From assembly GCA_041397625.1 (NCBI GenBank), contig JAWKWH010000001.1, positions 186,001 to 250,000 on the forward strand: a DNA stretch of 64,000 nt, in the 5' to 3' direction. Of this stretch, positions 1-9,418 are shown in pieces; position 1 is the stretch's first letter, and every line of letters begins with the position of its first letter. The notes beneath the pieces are model-generated. The model made no database searches. It was not told the origin of the DNA and was given only the letters and a program-made list of their open reading frames with translations. This stretch comes from JAWKWH01 sp041397625. Its GTDB lineage: Bacteria > Pseudomonadota > Alphaproteobacteria > Rhizobiales > Rhizobiaceae. The position numbers and the translations under genes were made by a program.

Positions 1-2031
1 GTCACCGCCATCGCCGTATCCGACGATCTCGACCGGCGCTATCCGCCGCCGCTCGGCGGGCTGGCGGAGCTGTCGGCCGAAGTGCTCGACCGCGACGGCC
101 GGTTGCTGCGCGCCTATGCGACGCCGGAAGGGCGCTGGCGCATGCGCGTCGACCTCGACGATATCGATCCGGCCTTCATCGACATGCTGATCGCCTATGA
201 GGACCGGCGCTTCCGCAAGCATCACGGCATCGACCCGCTGGCGACCGCGCGCGCCGCCTGGCAGATGGCGACCAGCGGGCGGATCGTCTCGGGCGGGTCG
301 ACCCTGTCGATGCAGCTTGCCCGGTTGATCGAGCCGCGCGAAGGTCGCTCCCTTGTCGCGAAACTGCGCCAGATGGCGCGCGCCGTGCAGATCGAGCGGC
401 GCCTCGGCAAGGACGAGATCCTCGAAGCCTATCTGACGCTGGCGCCCTATGGCGGCAATCTGGAAGGCGTGCGCGCCGCCTCGCTCGCCTGGTTCGGCAA
501 GGAGCCGAAGAAGCTGCTTCTGTCGGAGGCGGCACTGCTGGTGGCGCTGCCGCAACTGCCCGAACAGCGCCGGCCCGACCGCCACGGCGCGGCGGCGAAG
601 GCGGCGCGAGACCGGGTGTTGAACCGCATGGCCGACGCCCGGATCATCGCCGCAAGCGAAATCGCGAGAGCGGCGCGCCAGCCGGTGCCGCGCATCCGTC
701 GGGCGCTACCGGCCTTCGCGCCGCATCTGGCCGATCTGGCGCGGGCCAAAGCGCCGGACGCGCGGACGCACGAAACGACGATCGACCGGCGCATCCAGGC
801 CGGTCTCGAGGCGGTGGCGCGCGCGGCGGCCCGAAGGCTCGGACCGACGGTGTCGACGGCGATCATCCTTGCCGATGCGACAACCGGGGAAATCCTGGCC
901 GAGGTCGGCTCGGCCGATTATTTCGACGACAAGCGCTTCGGCTGGGTCGGCATGAGCCGGGCGGTGCGCTCGCCGGGCTCGGCGCTGAAACCGTTCATCT
1001 ACGCGCTTGCCCTGCAGGAGGGGTTGGCGGCGCCGGAAACGCTGATCTCGGACAGGCCGGCGAATTTCGGCGGCTACCGGCCGCGCAATTTCGACCTGAC
1101 CTATCAGGGCGACGTCACCGTGCGCGCGGCGCTGCAGATGTCGCTGAACGTACCGGCGTTGAGACTGCTCGACGCGGTCGGTCCGGCGCGGCTCGCCAGC
1201 CTGTTTTCGCGCGCCGGCGTGACGCCGCAACTGCCGCGCGGCGAAGCGCCCGGCCTCGCCATCGGCCTCGGCGGCGCCGGCGTGACGCTGAAGGATCTGG
1301 TCCAGCTCTACACCGCCTTTCCCAATCGTGGTCTTACGGCCGAACTGGCAAACGGCATCGATGGCAAGCCGGCGATGCGGCCTGGACCGCGCGTGCTCGA
1401 TGCGGCCGCCGCCTGGCATGTGAGCGACATCCTGTCGGGCGTCGCCCGGCCGGCCGCCTCGCCGCCGCGGCGCATCGCCTACAAGACCGGCACGAGCTAC
1501 GGCTATCGCGACGCCTGGTCGATCGGCTTCGACGGGCGCTACGTGGTCGGCGTGTGGGCCGGATCGGCCGACAATCGCTCGGTCGCCGGCCTGACCGGCA
1601 TTACCGCCGCCGCACCGATCCTGTTCGAGGCGTTCGAGCGCTCCGGCCTGGCACCGGTGCCGCTGCCGACCGCGCCGGCAGGCGCGCTGAGGCTGGCGGC
1701 GCACGAACTGCCGGCCGGCCTGAGGCGGTTCGCCTCGGCGCGCTCCGGCCTGGTGCCGGTCGACCGCTTCGACAGTCCGCCGGAAATCGTCTATCCGCCG
1801 GACGGCGCACGCATCGACCTCGGCGCGGGCGGCGGAGGCGGCGCCGCGCCGCTGGTGGTGAAACTGCAGGGCGGCAGGGCGCCGTTTACCTGGCTTGCCA
1901 ACGGCCGGCCGCTCGACGGGCGCACGAGGCGGCGCACCGGCGCCTGGCTGCCGGACGGACCGGGCTTTTCCACCCTGACCGTGATCGACGCGGAAGGCCG
2001 GGCGGCGAGCGTCGGCGTCTTTGTCGATTGA
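1..2031 (+). CDS. pbpC: Penicillin-binding protein 1C (5' end outside window)
   Basis: Bifunctional peptidoglycan synthase, membrane-anchored with its domains in the periplasm: an N-terminal GT51 glycosyltransferase and a C-terminal transpeptidase. The frame is open from base 1 with no stop, and the GTG at position 82 falls inside a conserved PBP1C stretch, so the real start and the membrane anchor lie upstream. The glycosyltransferase shows an EDRRF motif and GGSTLSMQLAR. The transpeptidase shows the SALK nucleophile motif (Ser codon at 979) and KTGTS. The last ~90 residues, after a Gly-rich linker, match the C-terminal domain that separates PBP1C from PBP1A/B. PBP1C genes often follow a large alpha-2-macroglobulin (yfhM) gene, which would be off the left edge. 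Family assignment is secure. Confidence 0.93.
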   Translation, partial: VTAIAVSDDLDRRYPPPLGGLAELSAEVLDRDGRLLRAYATPEGRWRMRVDLDDIDPAFIDMLIAYEDRRFRKHHGIDPLATARAAWQMATSGRIVSGGSTLSMQLARLIEPREGRSLVAKLRQMARAVQIERRLGKDEILEAYLTLAPYGGNLEGVRAASLAWFGKEPKKLLLSEAALLVALPQLPEQRRPDRHGAAAKAARDRVLNRMADARIIAASEIARAARQPVPRIRRALPAFAPHLADLARAKAPDARTHETTIDRRIQAGLEAVARAAARRLGPTVSTAIILADATTGEILAEVGSADYFDDKRFGWVGMSRAVRSPGSALKPFIYALALQEGLAAPETLISDRPANFGGYRPRNFDLTYQGDVTVRAALQMSLNVPALRLLDAVGPARLASLFSRAGVTPQLPRGEAPGLAIGLGGAGVTLKDLVQLYTAFPNRGLTAELANGIDGKPAMRPGPRVLDAAAAWHVSDILSGVARPAASPPRRIAYKTGTSYGYRDAWSIGFDGRYVVGVWAGSADNRSVAGLTGITAAAPILFEAFERSGLAPVPLPTAPAGALRLAAHELPAGLRRFASARSGLVPVDRFDSPPEIVYPPDGARIDLGAGGGGGAAPLVVKLQGGRAPFTWLANGRPLDGRTRRRTGAWLPDGPGFSTLTVIDAEGRAASVGVFVD

Positions 2032-2076
2032 ACAAACGCCGCCTCGGGGATAGGGCTTTGGCGAACGGAGGTGCAG

Positions 2077-3324
2077 TTGGCCGACAAATTTGAACAACGG
2101 GCGCGGGCGCTCGACGCCGCCGATGCGCTGGCGCCGCTGCGCGACCGTTTCGTGCTGCCGGAGGGGATCATATACCTTGACGGCAATTCGCTCGGCCCGA
2201 TGCCGAAGGGCGTCGCCGAACGGCTGGCGGAAGCCGCCGAAACCGAATGGGCGCAGGACCTGATCACCAGCTGGAACAAGGCCGACTGGATCGGCCTGCC
2301 GCGCCGGATCGCCGCCAAGATCGCGCCGCTGATCGGGACGGAAGCCGATTGCGTCGCGGTGACCGATTCCACCTCGATCAACCTGTTCAAGGTGCTCGCC
2401 GCCGCACTGGCGCTCAATCCCGGACGGACGCGGATCGTCACCGAACGCGACAATTTCCCGACCGACCTCTACATGGCCGACGGTCTGTCGCGGCTGATCG
2501 GCAAGGATCACGAACTGGTGCTGGTCGACCGGCCGGACGATGTGGCCCCGGCGCTCGACGACCGCACGGCGGTGCTGATGCTGACCCATGTCAACTACCG
2601 CACCGGCCACATGTTCGACATGGCCGGCCTGACGAAGAAAGCGCACGAGGCCGGTGCGCCGGCGATCTGGGATCTGGCCCATTCGGCCGGCGCGGTGGAG
2701 GTCGATCTCGACGGCGCGGGCGCGGATTTCGCCGTCGGCTGCGGCTACAAATATCTCAATGGCGGCCCTGGCGCGCCGGCCTTCCTGCATGTCGCGCGCA
2801 GGCATCACGGCGCGGCCTTCCAGCCGCTCACCGGCTGGTTCTCGCATGCCGCGCCCTTCGCGTTTAAGCCGGGCTACGAGCCCGCCGGCGGGATCGCGCG
2901 CTTCATGACCGGCACGCCGCCGGTGCTGTCGCTGACGGCGCTCGACCGCGCGCTCGACGCCTGGGACGGCGTGTCGATGGCCGATGTGCGCGCCAAGTCG
3001 CTGGCGCTCACCGGCCTGTTCGTCGAGGCGGTCGAGACGCTGTGCGCCGGCCACGGGCTGACGCTCGCCTCGCCGCGCGAGGAAGCGTTGCGCGGCAGCC
3101 AGGTGTCGTTTTACCTGGACGGGCATGGCTACGAGGTGATGCAGACGCTGATCGCGCGCGGCGTCATCGGCGATTTCCGCGCACCCGACATCGTCCGCTT
3201 CGGTTTCACGCCGCTCTATACGCGCTTTGCCGACGTCGTGGCGGCGGCGCGGATCCTGTCGGACATTTTGGAAACGCGCGCCTGGGACAGGGACGAGTTC
3301 AGGCAGCGCGCGGCGGTGACGTAG
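2077..3324 (+). CDS. kynU: Kynureninase
   Basis: PLP enzyme that cleaves L-kynurenine (or 3-hydroxykynurenine) to anthranilate (or 3-hydroxyanthranilate) plus alanine in the cytosol, as part of tryptophan breakdown. The PLP lysine lies in the family motif CGYKYLNGGPG (Lys about residue 225), and an early LDGNSLGPMPK block is also typical. Length (415 aa) is normal. Start choice: an ACGGAGG ribosome site at 2065-2071 overlaps the GTG at 2071 but sits 5-6 nt before the TTG at 2077, so I prefer TTG. No other kyn gene (kynA, kynB) is nearby, so it may work alone or with distant partners. The downstream neighbour is convergent, so kynU is probably monocistronic or read through from pbpC (45 nt gap). 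Confidence 0.93.
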   Translation: MADKFEQRARALDAADALAPLRDRFVLPEGIIYLDGNSLGPMPKGVAERLAEAAETEWAQDLITSWNKADWIGLPRRIAAKIAPLIGTEADCVAVTDSTSINLFKVLAAALALNPGRTRIVTERDNFPTDLYMADGLSRLIGKDHELVLVDRPDDVAPALDDRTAVLMLTHVNYRTGHMFDMAGLTKKAHEAGAPAIWDLAHSAGAVEVDLDGAGADFAVGCGYKYLNGGPGAPAFLHVARRHHGAAFQPLTGWFSHAAPFAFKPGYEPAGGIARFMTGTPPVLSLTALDRALDAWDGVSMADVRAKSLALTGLFVEAVETLCAGHGLTLASPREEALRGSQVSFYLDGHGYEVMQTLIARGVIGDFRAPDIVRFGFTPLYTRFADVVAAARILSDILETRAWDRDEFRQRAAVT

Positions 3325-3330
3325 GCGCGG

Positions 3331-4032
3331 TCAGACCAGCCTGCCCAGAACCATCGTGTCGGCGATGGCGGCGAAATGCAGCGCCGCGCCGGCGACGACG
3401 AAACCGTGCCACACCGCGGTCTGGAACTTGAGGCTGCGCCAGGCGAAGAAGATCACGCCGGCCGAGTAGACCACGCCGCCGGCGAGCATGAGCGTGACCG
3501 CCGTCGGCGGGATGGAGGCGGCCAGCGGCTCGATGACGACAATGCCGCTCCAGCCGATCAACAGGTAGAAGGCGACGGCCAGCCGGTCGAAGCGGCCGGG
3601 AAGCAGCAGTTTCAACGCCACGCCGACGATGGTGGCGATCCAGATGAAGGCGACCAGCGCCATGGCGATGCCCGAATTGGGCAGCTGCGTCAGGAACGGC
3701 GTGTAGGTGCCGGCGATCAGCAGGTAGATGGTCGAGTGGTCGGCCCGGCGCAGAACGAGCTTCAGCGGCGATTGCGGCCACAGATTGTAGGCGCAGGAAA
3801 CGCCGAAGGCGGCGACGAGCGATCCGATGTAGAAGGCGAGCGCGGCATATTCGGCCGCGCTGATCTCGAAGGCGGCCATCGCCAGCAGCGTCGCGCCGGC
3901 GGCAAGCGCGGCGGCGATGCCGATCGCGTGCACGACACCGTCGGCGATCAACTCGCTTCGCGCCGGCATCCGTTCCGGATGCGCGCGGCCGGCGGTCTCT
4001 TCGCGTGTCGTCACTGCGTTTCGTCGCAACAT
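3331..4032 (-). CDS. Hemolysin III / PAQR-family membrane protein
   Basis: Integral membrane protein of the HlyIII/YqfA family (related to PAQR receptors), 233 aa. About seven hydrophobic helices run from residue 27 to the C-terminus. The conserved polar/metal residues of the family are visible: a Ser and His in the first helices (DGVVHAIG, SCAYN), an early Asp-His (RRADHSTIYLLIAGTYTP) and the C-terminal pair VWHGFVVAGAALHF. Despite the name, most family members are not proven haemolysins; roles in membrane lipid homeostasis have been proposed. The ATG at 4032 has a poor ribosome site; a GTG 18 nt inside (MTTREETAG) is an alternative start. Convergent with kynU, 6 nt apart. Confidence 0.85.
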   Translation of the reverse strand: MLRRNAVTTREETAGRAHPERMPARSELIADGVVHAIGIAAALAAGATLLAMAAFEISAAEYAALAFYIGSLVAAFGVSCAYNLWPQSPLKLVLRRADHSTIYLLIAGTYTPFLTQLPNSGIAMALVAFIWIATIVGVALKLLLPGRFDRLAVAFYLLIGWSGIVVIEPLAASIPPTAVTLMLAGGVVYSAGVIFFAWRSLKFQTAVWHGFVVAGAALHFAAIADTMVLGRLV

Positions 4033-4400
4033 TCTCGTTCAATCACCAAATGGCGGCGCAGGGCCGCGATCGACGGCAAGGTTCGCACGGCCGCATTTCG
4101 GTTCGGTGACGATTTCGCGGCCACGGCCGGAAAAATCGTCGTTTGCTTAACCGTTCCTCTACGGCCAAACCCTGGCGCTGCTTGCCGGAAGACACGGAAT
4201 CCCCCGGATTTCCGGGGATTTTCCCATGCCATGCCCGCCTGTGGGCAGCTCGGGCGCCGGTTTCTCTACAATTTGAGGCAGATTTGAGGGGCGCGCACAA
4301 GCCAATCGAAACGCGACGGCGTCAAAACGTCCGAGACTAGATCATCAGGTTGACGCGGGCCGGCCGGTTTCGGCGGCCCCAGTGGCACAGGCAAAACGAC
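4033..4400. other. 368-bp divergent intergenic region
   Basis: The gap between the hemolysin-III gene and the TadG-like gene must hold both promoters. It contains an imperfect hairpin at about 4199-4220 (AATCCCC[C]GG, loop ATTT, CCGGGGATT) followed by TTCCC, and a short direct repeat of ATTTGAGG near 4272-4290. A TTG at 4350 would extend the TadG-like protein by 17 residues but lacks family-like sequence. I see no convincing gene or RNA in it. Confidence 0.4.
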
Positions 4401-5708
4401 ATGAACCAGCTTCCCACCACTTATGTTCGCCGGTATCTCGACGATCGCCGCGGCAATTTCTCGCTGATGTTCGCGGGCGCGACGGTGGCGCTGCTGCTTG
4501 CCGCCGGCGTTGCCGTCGACTTCAGCCGCGCCGTGTCGAACCAATCCACCGCCCGCAACGCGATGGACGCGGCGATCCTGGCGACAGCCAGGCAGCTGTC
4601 GCTGGGCAACATCACCGCCGACCAGGCCTACGATTTCCTGAAAACCTACCTGGAAGGCACGCTCGACGACGAGGTCGGTCCGGGTAGGGAATACCAGATC
4701 GTCAACTTCTCCATCGATCCGGTAGCCGAGAAAATCTCCGCCGACCTGAAAAGCGACATGCCGCTGACCTTCATGACGCTTGCCGGCCTGCGATCCAAGA
4801 CGATCACATCGGGCTCGACTGCGGTCTATGGCGTCGACGAAACGGAAGTGGTCATGACCTTCGACGTCACCGGCTCGATGAAGGGATCGAAGATCGCCGA
4901 TCTCAGGCGCGCGGCCGCCAGCGGCATCGACGAACTGTTGAGCGGGGCCGCCGAAAACAGCGGCAAGCTGCGCATCGGCATCGTTCCCTACGCGGAAGGC
5001 GTCAATACCGGTCCGCTTTACGAAACCGTTTTCGTCGAGACCAAGGATAGCAGCGGCCCGCCGCCGAAGGACACCGATCCGATCGCCGCCAGCGCCGCCG
5101 CCGACAATTGCTCGACCGAGCGCAAGGGGTCGGGGCAGTTTACCGACGACAGCCCGCGCGTCGGTAAGGTCAACCGCGATTTCCGGCTGGCCGCGTGCCC
5201 GGCCGCGCCGCTCATGCCGCTGACGACCGACAAGGAGGCGCTGAAGACCGCCGTCGGCAATATGACCGAAGGCGGCGGCACCGGCGGTCATATCGGCATC
5301 CAGTGGGCCTGGTATCTGATCTCGCCGAAATGGGCCGACTACATGCCGGCCGGATCGGCTCCGGCCGCTTACGGGGCGGATGTGCGCAAATTCGCGATCA
5401 TCATGACCGACGGCGAGTTCAACGTCGCCTACGAGGGCGTGCCGAAGAACGATTCGCAGTACAATCAGGCGAAGAAATCGATGGCCAAGGCGCGCAAGCT
5501 GTGCACCAACATGAAGAAGAAGGGCATCAAGATCTTCACGATCGGCTTCGCGCTCAGCGAACGCAACGCGCGGCAACTGATGAAGGACTGCGCCTCGCCC
5601 GACACACAGGACATGACGTATTTCCACGAGGCGAGCGGCGGCAACGAACTGAAGAAGGTCTATTCCGACATCGCCACCAGCATCAAGCAGTTGCGGCTGG
5701 TGCGGTAA
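4401..5708 (+). CDS. TadE/TadG-like pilus-assembly protein with vWA domain
   Basis: Secreted or membrane-anchored protein of the TadG type. Residues ~18-45 form the TadE/G N-terminal segment (RRGNFSLMFAGATVALLL...), a single hydrophobic helix after an Arg-Arg-Gly. A von Willebrand factor A domain begins near residue 150, with the MIDAS metal motif DVTGS at 155-159 and a second metal-site stretch near MTDGEFN. The rest (~435 aa total) is likely extracytoplasmic with a few Cys. I chose ATG 4401 because the upstream TTG adds residues unlike the family. No other tad/flp genes are next to it, so it is an orphan TadG-like protein rather than part of a pilus locus. Convergent with the potassium channel gene, 12 nt away. 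Confidence 0.85.
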   Translation: MNQLPTTYVRRYLDDRRGNFSLMFAGATVALLLAAGVAVDFSRAVSNQSTARNAMDAAILATARQLSLGNITADQAYDFLKTYLEGTLDDEVGPGREYQIVNFSIDPVAEKISADLKSDMPLTFMTLAGLRSKTITSGSTAVYGVDETEVVMTFDVTGSMKGSKIADLRRAAASGIDELLSGAAENSGKLRIGIVPYAEGVNTGPLYETVFVETKDSSGPPPKDTDPIAASAAADNCSTERKGSGQFTDDSPRVGKVNRDFRLAACPAAPLMPLTTDKEALKTAVGNMTEGGGTGGHIGIQWAWYLISPKWADYMPAGSAPAAYGADVRKFAIIMTDGEFNVAYEGVPKNDSQYNQAKKSMAKARKLCTNMKKKGIKIFTIGFALSERNARQLMKDCASPDTQDMTYFHEASGGNELKKVYSDIATSIKQLRLVR

Positions 5709-5720
5709 GATACCGCGACG

Positions 5721-6059
5721 CTATTCCTTCCTTTCCTCGGTGCCGCCGGTGACGGTCGGCTGGGCGATCGTCTGGATGATCTTCAGGAACAGACCGATGC
5801 CGGCGGCGGCGTAGAACATTGTGAAGATCTTGGCCGCGTCGGATTTCGGCGCCAGGTCGCCATAACCGATCGTCGTCAGCGTGACGAAGCTGAAATAGAG
5901 CGCATCGATCGCGCGCCAGCCCTCCACCTGGGTGTAGAACCAGGTTCCCGACGCCAGCAGCAGCAGGATCGCGCCGGTGGTGTAGCGGAATGCCCGGTTG
6001 TCCCAGGACGCCCAGAATCCGTGGATCACGCGATAGGCCGGAACCAGAAAAGAAAACAT
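5721..6059 (-). CDS. Two-TM potassium channel family protein
   Basis: Small ion-channel protein, 112 aa, with the Ion_trans_2 architecture: TM helix ~27-44, pore loop with selectivity filter TIGYGD (63-68), TM helix ~74-97. It would tetramerise in the inner membrane to pass K+. No RCK/TrkA-N gating domain follows, so gating cannot be predicted. The frame stays open 51 codons upstream, but the ATG at 6059 has a good AGGGAG ribosome site 7 nt before it and gives a clean N-terminus, so I place the start there. Confidence 0.88.
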   Translation of the reverse strand: MFSFLVPAYRVIHGFWASWDNRAFRYTTGAILLLLASGTWFYTQVEGWRAIDALYFSFVTLTTIGYGDLAPKSDAAKIFTMFYAAAGIGLFLKIIQTIAQPTVTGGTEERKE

Positions 6060-6217
6060 GTGCAACTCCCTAGGCTGACGACGGTTCATTATCGGCGTTC
6101 GACCGCGCGGCGTCCAATCGTCTCGCAACCGCCCTCGGCCATTTTGTGGATTGAAATGGTCGGGCGATCTCGTGCACAAGCTGGCCGACACGATCTTCGA
6201 GCCGGGAACCAAGCACC

Positions 6218-7426
6218 ATGCGCGACGCCTTCATCTGCGACTACATCCGCACACCCATCGGCCGTTTCGGCGGCGCCCTGTCGTCGGTGCGCGCCGACGA
6301 TCTCGGCGCCGTGCCGCTCAAGGCGCTGATGGCGCGCAACGGCAAGGTCGACTGGGAGGCGGTGGACGACGTCATCTATGGCTGCGCCAACCAGGCCGGC
6401 GAGGACAATCGTAACGTCGCGCGCATGAGCCTGCTGCTCGCCGGCCTGCCGGAGACGGTACCGGGCGCCACCGTCAACAGGCTGTGCGGCTCGGGCATGA
6501 ACGCGCTGATCGATGCGGCACGCGCCATCAAATGCGGCGAGGCGGAACTGATGATCGCCGGCGGGGTGGAATCGATGAGCCGCGCGCCCTTCGTCATGCC
6601 CAAGGCGAGTACGGCGTTTTCGCGCAATGCCGAGATCTACGACACGACGATCGGCTGGCGCTTCGTCAACCCGGTGATGAAGAAGCAGTACGGCATCGAT
6701 TCCATGCCGGAGACGGCGGAGAACGTCGCCGAGGACTTCCAGATCAGCCGCGCCGATCAGGACGCCTTTGCCGCGCGCAGCCAGGACAAGGCAACCAGGG
6801 CGCAGGAGAACGGCCGGCTGGCGAAGGAGATCACGCCGGTGACGATCCCGCAGCGCAAGGGCGATCCGGTGGTGGTGGCGAAGGACGAGCATCCGCGCGC
6901 CGGAACGACGGCGGAGAAACTGGCCAAGCTGCCGACGCCGTTCAGGAAGGAAGGCGGCTCGGTGACCGCCGGCAACGCGTCGGGCGTCAACGACGGCGCC
7001 GCCGCAATCATTATCGCCTCGGAGGCAGCGGCGGCGAAACATGGCCTGACGCCGATCGCCCGCGTGCTCGGCGGCGCGGCGACCGGGCTTGCGCCGCGCA
7101 TCATGGGCTTCGGCCCGGCGCCGGCGACCAGGAAGCTCTGCGCCCGGCTCGGCCTGACGCCGTCCGATTTCGACGTCATCGAGCTCAACGAGGCTTTCGC
7201 CTCACAGGGGCTCGCCACGCTGCGCGACCTCGGCATCGCCGACGACGCCGACCACGTGAACCCGAATGGCGGCGCGATCGCGCTTGGCCATCCGCTCGGC
7301 ATGTCGGGCGCGCGCATCGCCGGCACGGCGGCGCTGGAGCTTGGCGAGCGCGGCGGCAGGCTGGCGCTTGCGACGATGTGCATCGGCGTCGGTCAGGGCA
7401 TCGCCGTGGCGCTCGAGCGGGTCTGA
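6218..7426 (+). CDS. pcaF: 3-oxoadipyl-CoA thiolase
   Basis: Thiolase of the beta-ketoadipate pathway that splits 3-oxoadipyl-CoA with CoA into succinyl-CoA and acetyl-CoA. The opening (RDAFICDYIRTPIGRFGG) is the characteristic PcaF start. The acyl-accepting Cys is in RLCGSGMNA, the catalytic His in ALGHPLGMSGAR and the second Cys in MCIGVGQG. Length, 402 aa, is standard. No other pca gene lies here. The 3' end overlaps the end of the convergent GlxA-family regulator by 34 nt. The adjacent carnitine operon releases acetoacetate, so a thiolase nearby could feed acetoacetyl-CoA to acetyl-CoA; that link is only inference. Confidence 0.9.
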   Translation: MRDAFICDYIRTPIGRFGGALSSVRADDLGAVPLKALMARNGKVDWEAVDDVIYGCANQAGEDNRNVARMSLLLAGLPETVPGATVNRLCGSGMNALIDAARAIKCGEAELMIAGGVESMSRAPFVMPKASTAFSRNAEIYDTTIGWRFVNPVMKKQYGIDSMPETAENVAEDFQISRADQDAFAARSQDKATRAQENGRLAKEITPVTIPQRKGDPVVVAKDEHPRAGTTAEKLAKLPTPFRKEGGSVTAGNASGVNDGAAAIIIASEAAAAKHGLTPIARVLGGAATGLAPRIMGFGPAPATRKLCARLGLTPSDFDVIELNEAFASQGLATLRDLGIADDADHVNPNGGAIALGHPLGMSGARIAGTAALELGERGGRLALATMCIGVGQGIAVALERV

Positions 7427-8403
7427 GACCGCCGCATGGCGACCGGCGGCGTGCCGTGGGCACGGGCAAACGCCCGTGAAAAGGCGCTTGCCGAAGAAAA
7501 GCCGGTACGCGCGGCGATGTCGGCCATCGGCGCGCGCGTGTCGGTCACCAGCCGGCGGGCGACATTGAGCCTCAGGCGCAGATAGTAGGCGCCGGGCGTC
7601 TCGCCCACCGTGGCGCCGAACAGTTTTTCCAGCGCGCGCGCCGACAGGTGCAGACGCCGGGCGATCGCTGCCACGGTCAGCGGACTGTCGATACGGCCCT
7701 CCATCAGCCGGATCGCCTCGGCGACGCGCGGATCGGCATCGTCGAGCCGGCCGAGCGAAACCAGCGGCTGGGCGTCGCCGGCGCCATGGGCCTCGTCGTA
7801 GATGAAGACGCTGGCCACATCGAGTGCGACGGCCATGCCGAGGCGCCGGCGCACCAGATGCAACATCAGGTCGAAGGTCGGCGACGCGCCGCCGGTGGTC
7901 GCCACCGGTCCGTCGATGACGTAGCGGTCGGGTCGCACGTCGACACCGGGAAAGGCGGCCGCGAAATCCTCCAGATCCTCCCAATGGGTGGTGGCGGCGC
8001 GACCGGCAAGCAGGCCGGCGCGGGCGAGCAGCCACGGACCGGCCTCGACACCGCCGATGGCGCGCACCCTGCGCGCCGCGCGCCTGACCTTGGCCAGCAG
8101 CGCCGGCGTGGCGTGGGCGGCGATATCGAAACCGGCGACGATCATCAGCAGGTCGCCGCATGCATCGGCGTCGAACGGCGCGTCGACGGCCACCGGCAGG
8201 CCGCAGGTGGTGGTTGCCGGCCTTCCGTCAGGCGACACGAAACGCCAGGAAAAGGGCCTGGCGCCGGTGACGCGGTTGGCGGCGCGCAGCGGATCGACGG
8301 CCGACGCGGTGCACATGACCGACAGGCCGGTGAGCACCAGGAAGGTCACGTGCAATGTGCCGTCCTCGCGGCGGAAAATAGAGCCTCTTTCGCTATTTGT
8401 CAT
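7393..8403 (-). CDS. GlxA/CdhR-type AraC-family transcriptional regulator
   Basis: Transcription factor, 336 aa, with an N-terminal DJ-1/PfpI (type-1 glutamine amidotransferase-like) sensing domain (~residues 15-190) and a C-terminal AraC double helix-turn-helix (~230-320; ARRLHLSARALEKLF and ...MADIAARTGFSSASAFSRAF). Regulators of this class include CdhR, the activator of carnitine-degradation genes in Pseudomonas. The gene is divergent from the carnitine operon with only 75 nt between the two starts, so CdhR function is a strong inference. Start ATG 8403 fits the family N-terminus; the frame is open far upstream antisense to BKACE, but that part is unlike the family. The 3' end overlaps pcaF by 34 nt. 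Confidence 0.87.
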   Translation of the reverse strand: MTNSERGSIFRREDGTLHVTFLVLTGLSVMCTASAVDPLRAANRVTGARPFSWRFVSPDGRPATTTCGLPVAVDAPFDADACGDLLMIVAGFDIAAHATPALLAKVRRAARRVRAIGGVEAGPWLLARAGLLAGRAATTHWEDLEDFAAAFPGVDVRPDRYVIDGPVATTGGASPTFDLMLHLVRRRLGMAVALDVASVFIYDEAHGAGDAQPLVSLGRLDDADPRVAEAIRLMEGRIDSPLTVAAIARRLHLSARALEKLFGATVGETPGAYYLRLRLNVARRLVTDTRAPMADIAARTGFSSASAFSRAFARAHGTPPVAMRRSQTRSSATAMP

Positions 8404-8478
8404 ATTCGGTTCGTAAACTGACAAGCATTTGAGCGCAAGCGCGCCATGATAGGATGAGCAAAACCGGGAGGATCGCCG

Positions 8479-9396
8479 ATGCCGCTTGCCATGAACCGCG
8501 AGGTCTTCATCACCTGCGCCGTGACAGGATCGGGCGGAACGCAGGACCGCAGCCCACACGTGCCGCGCTCGCCGAAAGAGATCGCCGACAGCGCCATCGA
8601 CGCGGCCCGCGCCGGCGCCGCGGTCGTGCACTGCCATGTGCGCGATCCGGAAACCGGCAAGCCCAGCCGCCGGCTCGACTACTATCGCGAGGTGACCGAG
8701 CGCATCCGCGAGGCCGAGGTCGACGTGGTGCTGAACCTGACAGCCGGCATGGGCGGCGACATGGTGTTCGGCTCGACCGAGCGACCGCTGCCGCTGAAAG
8801 AGGACGGCACCGACATGGCGGGCGCGGCCGAGCGCGTCGAGCATGTCGCCCAGTGCCTGCCGGAAATTTGCACGCTCGACTGCGGCACGATGAACTTCGC
8901 CGAGGCCGACTACGTGATGACCAACACGCCGGGCATGCTGCGCGCCATGGGTTCGATGATGACCGGGCTCGGCGTCAAGCCGGAGATCGAGGCCTTCGAC
9001 ACCGGCCATCTGTGGTTCGCCAAGGAACTGGTGAAGGAAGGCGTGCTGGAGGCCGACGCGCTGGTGCAGCTCTGCATGGGCGTGCCGTGGGGCGCGCCCG
9101 ACGACCTCAGCACGTTCATGGCCATGGTCAGCAACGTGCCGCCGGAATGGACGTTCTCCGCCTTCTCGCTCGGACGCAGCCAGATGGCCTACGTCGCTGC
9201 TGCGGTGCTTGCCGGCGGCAATGTCCGCGTCGGGCTGGAGGACAATCTTTGGCTCGACAAGGGCGTGCTGGCGACCAACGCGCAGCTTGTCGAGCGCGCG
9301 GTCACGATCGTCGAGAACATGGGTGCACGCGTGATCGGGCCGGAAGAGGTGCGCAAGAAGCTCGGGCTGACCAAGCGCCCGCCGAAGGCGGCCTGA
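8479..9396 (+). CDS. BKACE (DUF849) enzyme, likely 3-dehydrocarnitine cleavage
   Basis: Zn-dependent beta-keto acid cleavage enzyme, 305 aa, TIM barrel. Family members transfer part of a beta-keto acid onto acetyl-CoA, releasing acetoacetate. With 3-dehydrocarnitine the products are betainyl-CoA and acetoacetate. The metal-binding His pair is in VVHCHVRD (H51, H53), and the later GLEDN block carries a conserved Glu. Substrate choice is inferred from context: carnitine dehydrogenase two genes downstream and a CdhR-like regulator upstream. A GGGAGG ribosome site precedes the ATG by 6 nt. First gene of the operon. Confidence 0.88.
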   Translation: MPLAMNREVFITCAVTGSGGTQDRSPHVPRSPKEIADSAIDAARAGAAVVHCHVRDPETGKPSRRLDYYREVTERIREAEVDVVLNLTAGMGGDMVFGSTERPLPLKEDGTDMAGAAERVEHVAQCLPEICTLDCGTMNFAEADYVMTNTPGMLRAMGSMMTGLGVKPEIEAFDTGHLWFAKELVKEGVLEADALVQLCMGVPWGAPDDLSTFMAMVSNVPPEWTFSAFSLGRSQMAYVAAAVLAGGNVRVGLEDNLWLDKGVLATNAQLVERAVTIVENMGARVIGPEEVRKKLGLTKRPPKAA

Positions 9397-9418
9397 CGGG
9401 ACGCGCCGGGAGGAAGCC

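Noticed and set aside
706..3126. 806-codon open frame antisense to pbpC and kynU
   Set aside because: Shadow of two confident genes.
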